Assembly: GCA_964404035.1 (NCBI GenBank) | Contig: CAYOIT010000169.1 | Location: 1-9,353 of the forward strand | Source: CAMBRF01 sp964404035 | GTDB lineage: Bacteria; Verrucomicrobiota; Kiritimatiellia; CAIKKV01; CAITUY01 | Length of the DNA stretch: 9,353 bases | Direction: 5' to 3' | Part shown: positions 5,865 to 9,353 of the stretch, one piece after another | How positions within the stretch are numbered: position 1 is the stretch's first letter | Layout of the letters: each line of letters starts with the position of its first letter | Position numbers and translations under genes: made by a program | Notes under the pieces: generated by a model | Seen by the model: the letters and a program-made list of their open reading frames with translations, nothing else | Told to the model about the DNA's origin: nothing | Database searches by the model: none

Positions 5865-7499
5865 ATGAGCATGCGAAACGGGATATCCGTTCTGCTTCTC
5901 GGGATCGGAGTGGTTTGGATGGGTGCCTCAGCCGACCGGGTGTTGGCCCAGACGCAAACGCCCGGCGTGGCCGAGACCGTGGCGGAGCCGTCCTCCGACC
6001 TGGTTACCATCAATGTTGACGATGGGATGATCGTTCAGGTTCTGAATGCCTTTTCGAGGCAGACCGGACGCAGCATCGTGGTGGGGCCCGATGTCACCGG
6101 AAAGGTGACCGCCCGGTTGAGTAATGTCCAATGGCGCGATGCGCTGGATGCCATTCTGAGGCCCTATGGGTTTGGATACTACCTGGTGGGCGACACAATC
6201 ATTGTGACGACGACCGAAAAACTCCCCAAGATGGCGCCGACCGGGGCCACGAGTTCACCGGCTGTTGGGTCGGTCCTTCCGGTCGCCCCGCCCCGGGTGC
6301 TTAAGGTTTTCACGCTGAAGTACCTGGATTCCGCCGATGTCGAGGCGATGATCAAGAGTCAGCTTTCGCCCGTCGGCACCGTTGGCCGGTTGGTGATGCA
6401 AAGTCAGAGTTGGAAGGAAACAGGCGGTGGTGCCCAGAACAGCACCAGTTCCGAGAGTCTTGGGCGGTTGAACAGATTCTCCGAGGAGCTGGGGCAGGTC
6501 AAAGGCAAGACGTTTGTTGTGGTGGATACGGCGGATGTCATTAAGCAGGTGGAAGCCATTCTCGCGCAGCTCGACAAGATGCCGACCCAGGTCCAGATCG
6601 AGGCGAAATTTGTCGAAGTCCGCGCTAACTTGTTGCGCGACATCGGCTTTGAGTGGGGGACGGGTGTGGGTGGGGCCACGGCGCCCGGGGTGAAGACCAT
6701 TGGTACCACCGGGGGCGGGGGGCTGTATGCCGCTGGCGCTCAGCAGATCAGTGGAACGGTGACGCCGGCCGGGTTCGCTCCGCTGAGTTCGGGGGTGACC
6801 GGAGCGCGGCCTCTTAATGCCGGAATGTCACTGGCCTTCCAGAAACTAACCGACTTTCAGTTCGAAATGTTGTTGCACTTGCTGGAGGAAGATTCGTCAT
6901 ACAATGTGCTTTCGTCACCGCGCGTTCTGACCATGAACAATCAGGATGCTGTGATCATTGTGGGAACGAAACTCCCGATTATTAAGTCCACCACAGAAAG
7001 CACAAGCGGGGGGGCGCCGACAACTTCGACAAGCTTGGAGCGCTACGAGGACATCGGCATCAAACTCAAGGTGCTGCCGCAGGTGTGCGAAGACAACTTC
7101 ATCAACCTCATCGTTCACCCCTCGGTGCGTGACCTGTTGTCGTATCAATCCGGCAAAGTCAGTACATCGGGAGGGGGGAACGTATCTTTGACGGAGTATC
7201 CCGTAGTGGCTACCCGCGAAGCGGAAACGCAAGTCCTGGTCAAAAGCGGTCAGACCATTGTCATCGGCGGCATGATCCGGGACAGCAAGCAGACCACGCA
7301 GTTGAAGGTGCCGTTCCTGGGGAGCATCCCTCTGATCGGGATGCTTTTTCGGCGCGATACGGTCTCGACGGAGAAGACCGAGCTGCTGATTTTTCTGACA
7401 GCGATGATTCGTAATCCGATCGATGACGAGGGCGTTAAGGCTCCGACGGCGATGACGAAAGCGCTGGCGGTCGAACCGGAGAAGACGGAAGCAAAGTGA
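5865..7499 (+). CDS. Secretin (PilQ/GspD/MshL family)
   Basis: Outer-membrane secretin of 544 residues, forming the gated multimeric channel for a type IV pilus or type II-like machine. A signal peptide is clear: MSMRNG, hydrophobic residues 7-22, cleavage probably after ASA (23) or VLA (28). Residues about 45-115 form an STN/N0-type domain (INVDDGMIVQVLNAFSRQTG, VTGKVTARL, IIVTTT). Residues about 143-240 are a secretin N-type domain with a Ser/Gly-rich insertion near 178-195. The secretin core starts at VQIEAKFVEV (243), continues with VLSSPRVLTMNNQDA (from 348) and VIGGMIRDS, and reaches the signature VPFLGSIPLIGMLF (482-495). No AMIN domains are present, so it is shorter than typical PilQ. 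Being next to pilT favours a pilus role, but GspD-type use is possible. Translation may start at 5844 by coupling to pilT or at 5865. Confidence 0.93.
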   Translation: MSMRNGISVLLLGIGVVWMGASADRVLAQTQTPGVAETVAEPSSDLVTINVDDGMIVQVLNAFSRQTGRSIVVGPDVTGKVTARLSNVQWRDALDAILRPYGFGYYLVGDTIIVTTTEKLPKMAPTGATSSPAVGSVLPVAPPRVLKVFTLKYLDSADVEAMIKSQLSPVGTVGRLVMQSQSWKETGGGAQNSTSSESLGRLNRFSEELGQVKGKTFVVVDTADVIKQVEAILAQLDKMPTQVQIEAKFVEVRANLLRDIGFEWGTGVGGATAPGVKTIGTTGGGGLYAAGAQQISGTVTPAGFAPLSSGVTGARPLNAGMSLAFQKLTDFQFEMLLHLLEEDSSYNVLSSPRVLTMNNQDAVIIVGTKLPIIKSTTESTSGGAPTTSTSLERYEDIGIKLKVLPQVCEDNFINLIVHPSVRDLLSYQSGKVSTSGGGNVSLTEYPVVATREAETQVLVKSGQTIVIGGMIRDSKQTTQLKVPFLGSIPLIGMLFRRDTVSTEKTELLIFLTAMIRNPIDDEGVKAPTAMTKALAVEPEKTEAK

Positions 7500-7514
7500 A
7501 CCTTTCAGTATGGT

Positions 7515-7555
7515 GGGCACTACGTTGCCCGCCGATGCCGGGCGACGTAGCGCCC
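7515..7555. repeat. Long imperfect hairpin between the secretin and GspE/PilB genes
   Basis: The left arm (7515-7531) and right arm (7539-7555) pair over 17 positions around a 7-base loop, with one A-C mismatch and one G-U pair if transcribed. Each arm has its own small inverted repeat (GGGC...GCCC at left; GGGCG...CGCCC at right), the same palindrome-within-palindrome plan as at 1707-1773. It starts 15 bases after the secretin stop. There is no T-run, so termination is uncertain. It could reduce downstream expression, protect the upstream mRNA 3' end, or be a dispersed intergenic repeat. Confidence 0.7.
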
Positions 7556-7592
7556 GGCCTGCTTGAGTGTGCGTAATGCGACTGAGGATGCG

Positions 7593-9302
7593 ATGACAGA
7601 AATTCGGCTGGGAAATGTTTTACTGCAGAGGGGGCTCATTCGAGAATCGCAGCTCGATGAGGCGATCAGTCGTCATCGTGAGACCGGCCAGTTGTTGGGC
7701 GAGGCGCTGATCGAACTGGGCTATGTGACGCAGGACGACATCGGACGGGCTTTGGCCGAACAACTTGGGATCCCTTTTTTCGAACTGGGCGAGGACTTCC
7801 GCATGGAGAAGACGGAGGTCAAGCTGGTTCCCGAAGCGGTCGCCCGGCGCTGCTGCCTGATTGCGGTGAAGAAGGAGTCGAGCCCTTCCATGACCCTTGT
7901 GATGAAGGATCCTCTGGATGTGGAGGCGATCGACACGGTGCGCTCGCTGACGCGCCTGGAGATTCACAAGGCGGTGAGTTCCGAGATCCGGATTCGCGCG
8001 GCGATCGACCGGTTCTACACCGCGGAGGCCCACATCGAACGCGATCTTCAGGATATCGCGGATGTTGAGACTGAACCGTTGAGTTCGGCCTTGGATGAGC
8101 CCCGCGTGAATCCCGATCAGCTACGCGTCCTGGCCAATGATGCCCCCGTGGTTCGGTTTGTGAACCTTTTGCTGATGCAGGCCGTGCGCGACCGGGCCAG
8201 TGACATTCATTTCGAGCCCGGGGAAAAAGATGTGACGGTGAGGATTCGGATCGACGGTGTGCTGCGGGAGGTGACTCCGCCGCCGAAGGCGCTTTACCAG
8301 GCCATTGTCACGCGCATCAAGATTCTGTCCACCATGGACATTGCCGAGCGTCGGTTGCCCCTGGATGGCCGGTTCAAGTTCACGGTCAACGACCGGGTTA
8401 TCGATATCCGCGTCTCGTCGTTGCCCCAGGTGCATGGCGAAAAACTGGTGTTGCGGGTTCTGGATCGCAAGTCCCTGTTGGTGGACATGAAGGACGTGGG
8501 CTTCAACGAGATCCTGTTGAAGCGCTTCAAGCGGATTCTGCAGGTGCCGCACGGCATCATCCTGGTGACCGGTCCGACCGGTAGCGGCAAGACGACGACC
8601 CTGTATGGCGCCCTGAACTATCTGAAGGATCCCGCGTGGAATATCCAGACGGTCGAGGACCCGGTGGAATACTTGATGCCGGGCATCAACCAGATGCAGA
8701 TCAAGCCCCAGATCGGCCTGGATTTTGCCAGCGCCTTGAGGTCGATTCTCCGGCAGGATCCTGATATTATCATGATAGGCGAGATTCGTGATCTGGAGAC
8801 GGCGCGCATTGCCATGAGGTCAGCGTTGACCGGTCATCTGGTGCTCAGCACGTTACACACCAACGATGCTCCGTCCGCGCTGTGGCGCCTGCGGGATATT
8901 GGCATGGAGTCCTATCTGATCGCTGCCACCATCAAGCTGATCGTTTCGCAACGGCTGGTAAGGCTGGTGTGCCCGCATTGCAAGGAAGTGAGAGTTCCTT
9001 CCGAGGAAGCCCTTGAGTTCGCCCTGAGTCACTGTCCCGATGCGGCGTCCTGGACCTACTATTACGGCAAAGGGTGCCCCAAGTGCAGCAAGACGGGATA
9101 TCGGGGCCGCAGTGGAATATTCGAATTTCTAGAAGTGACTGACCCCATCAGGGAGATGATTCTGCAGGAGACCGGGGGTGTCACCTTCCGGAATAAGGTC
9201 ATTGAACTGGGGATGGAGACGTTGGTCCTGAGTGGTCTGGGAAAAGTCAAGGAAGGGGCTACGACCCTTGAGGAAGTCATGGGCGTTTGTGCCGGTGACT
9301 AG
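7593..9302 (+). CDS. GspE/PilB-family assembly ATPase with MshEN domain
   Basis: Cytoplasmic hexameric motor of 569 residues that drives pilus extension or pseudopilus assembly. The N-terminal MshEN-type domain (about 1-150) has two 24-residue repeats, at 5-28 (starting RLGNVLLQRGLI) and 34-57 (LLGEALIELGYV), five residues apart. This is the layout known for cyclic-di-GMP-binding MshEN domains. The ATPase domain has ARASDIHFEP-like DRASDIHFEP, Walker A GPTGSGKT (327-334), Asp box TVEDPVEYL, Walker B DIIMIGEIRD (391-400) and His box HLVLSTLHTND (415-425). Four cysteines, Cys460, Cys463, Cys495 and Cys498 (CPHC, CPKC), form the zinc motif of the assembly class. The length fits PilB (about 565) better than GspE (about 500). 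TGAGGA at 7583-7588 supports ATG 7593 over the in-frame TTG at 7563. The stop is at 9300-9302. Confidence 0.94.
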   Translation: MTEIRLGNVLLQRGLIRESQLDEAISRHRETGQLLGEALIELGYVTQDDIGRALAEQLGIPFFELGEDFRMEKTEVKLVPEAVARRCCLIAVKKESSPSMTLVMKDPLDVEAIDTVRSLTRLEIHKAVSSEIRIRAAIDRFYTAEAHIERDLQDIADVETEPLSSALDEPRVNPDQLRVLANDAPVVRFVNLLLMQAVRDRASDIHFEPGEKDVTVRIRIDGVLREVTPPPKALYQAIVTRIKILSTMDIAERRLPLDGRFKFTVNDRVIDIRVSSLPQVHGEKLVLRVLDRKSLLVDMKDVGFNEILLKRFKRILQVPHGIILVTGPTGSGKTTTLYGALNYLKDPAWNIQTVEDPVEYLMPGINQMQIKPQIGLDFASALRSILRQDPDIIMIGEIRDLETARIAMRSALTGHLVLSTLHTNDAPSALWRLRDIGMESYLIAATIKLIVSQRLVRLVCPHCKEVRVPSEEALEFALSHCPDAASWTYYYGKGCPKCSKTGYRGRSGIFEFLEVTDPIREMILQETGGVTFRNKVIELGMETLVLSGLGKVKEGATTLEEVMGVCAGD

Positions 9303-9353
9303 CTTCCTTGCGAATCGAATCGGGAGCACGAGGGCAGTCGTTTGAACGACGGA
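9303..9353. other. Downstream end of the window, no gene seen
   Basis: These 51 bases follow the ATPase stop and contain only a small inverted repeat, GTCGT-TTGA-ACGAC (9337-9350, loop 4). It may be a 3' structure or the approach to a further pilus/secretion gene, but no coding start or terminator can be supported. Confidence 0.3.

Noticed and set aside
7515..7555. Hairpin as a standard rho-independent terminator
   Set aside because: No T-run follows the stem (GGCCTGCTTG comes next), and the next gene in the same pathway starts 38 bases later.
1..9353. CRISPR array, tRNA/rRNA genes, defence or toxin-antitoxin system
   Set aside because: No regularly spaced direct repeats, no tRNA-like or rRNA-like segments and no defence-type domains were seen. 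Every large ORF has a conventional family assignment.

Overview
The window is a GC-rich (about 60%), densely packed stretch in which every supported gene lies on the + strand. It looks like a Gram-negative bacterium: there is an outer-membrane secretin, a predicted lipoprotein, and the two kinds of ATPase that drive type IV pili or type II secretion. The NifU and NifS proteins closely resemble the long diazotroph-type versions. The general style suggests the PVC group (Verrucomicrobiota/Kiritimatiellota/Lentisphaerota), but that placement is an impression and not a demonstrated result.

Layout. (1) 1-157: a leader with a candidate sigma70-type promoter and a strong GC hairpin, followed by a TPR-type lipoprotein gene (158-1693). 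(2) 1694-1795: a short spacer filled by a large imperfect inverted repeat. (3) 1796-4583: nifU, nifS and an amidohydrolase-2 family TIM-barrel hydrolase, joined by 4-base start/stop overlaps. (4) 4580-4762: an AT-richer stretch holding either a 60-residue unknown ORF, joined to both neighbours by ATGA overlaps, or a promoter region for the pilus genes. (5) 4759-7499: a PilT-type retraction ATPase followed by a secretin. (6) 7500-7592: a spacer with a second large imperfect hairpin. (7) 7593-9302: a GspE/PilB-type assembly ATPase with an N-terminal MshEN-like domain. The last 51 bases hold no recognisable gene.

How it fits together. NifS (cysteine desulfurase) supplies sulfur and NifU is the scaffold and carrier for Fe-S clusters; all nine expected NifU cysteines and the NifS lysine and cysteine are present. 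PilB/GspE, PilT and the secretin are three core parts of a type IV pilus or related machine: extension motor, retraction motor and outer-membrane gate. Pilin, platform protein (PilC/GspF) and alignment proteins are not in the window and may lie downstream. No nitrogenase genes are visible, so NifUS may serve general Fe-S assembly.

The most notable features are the unbroken run of translationally coupled junctions linking Fe-S assembly genes to pilus genes, the doubly coupled 60-codon ORF, the tandem MshEN (cyclic-di-GMP-type) motif pair in the assembly ATPase, and two spacer repeats built as palindromes within a palindrome. I found no clear sign of a wholly new multi-gene system.
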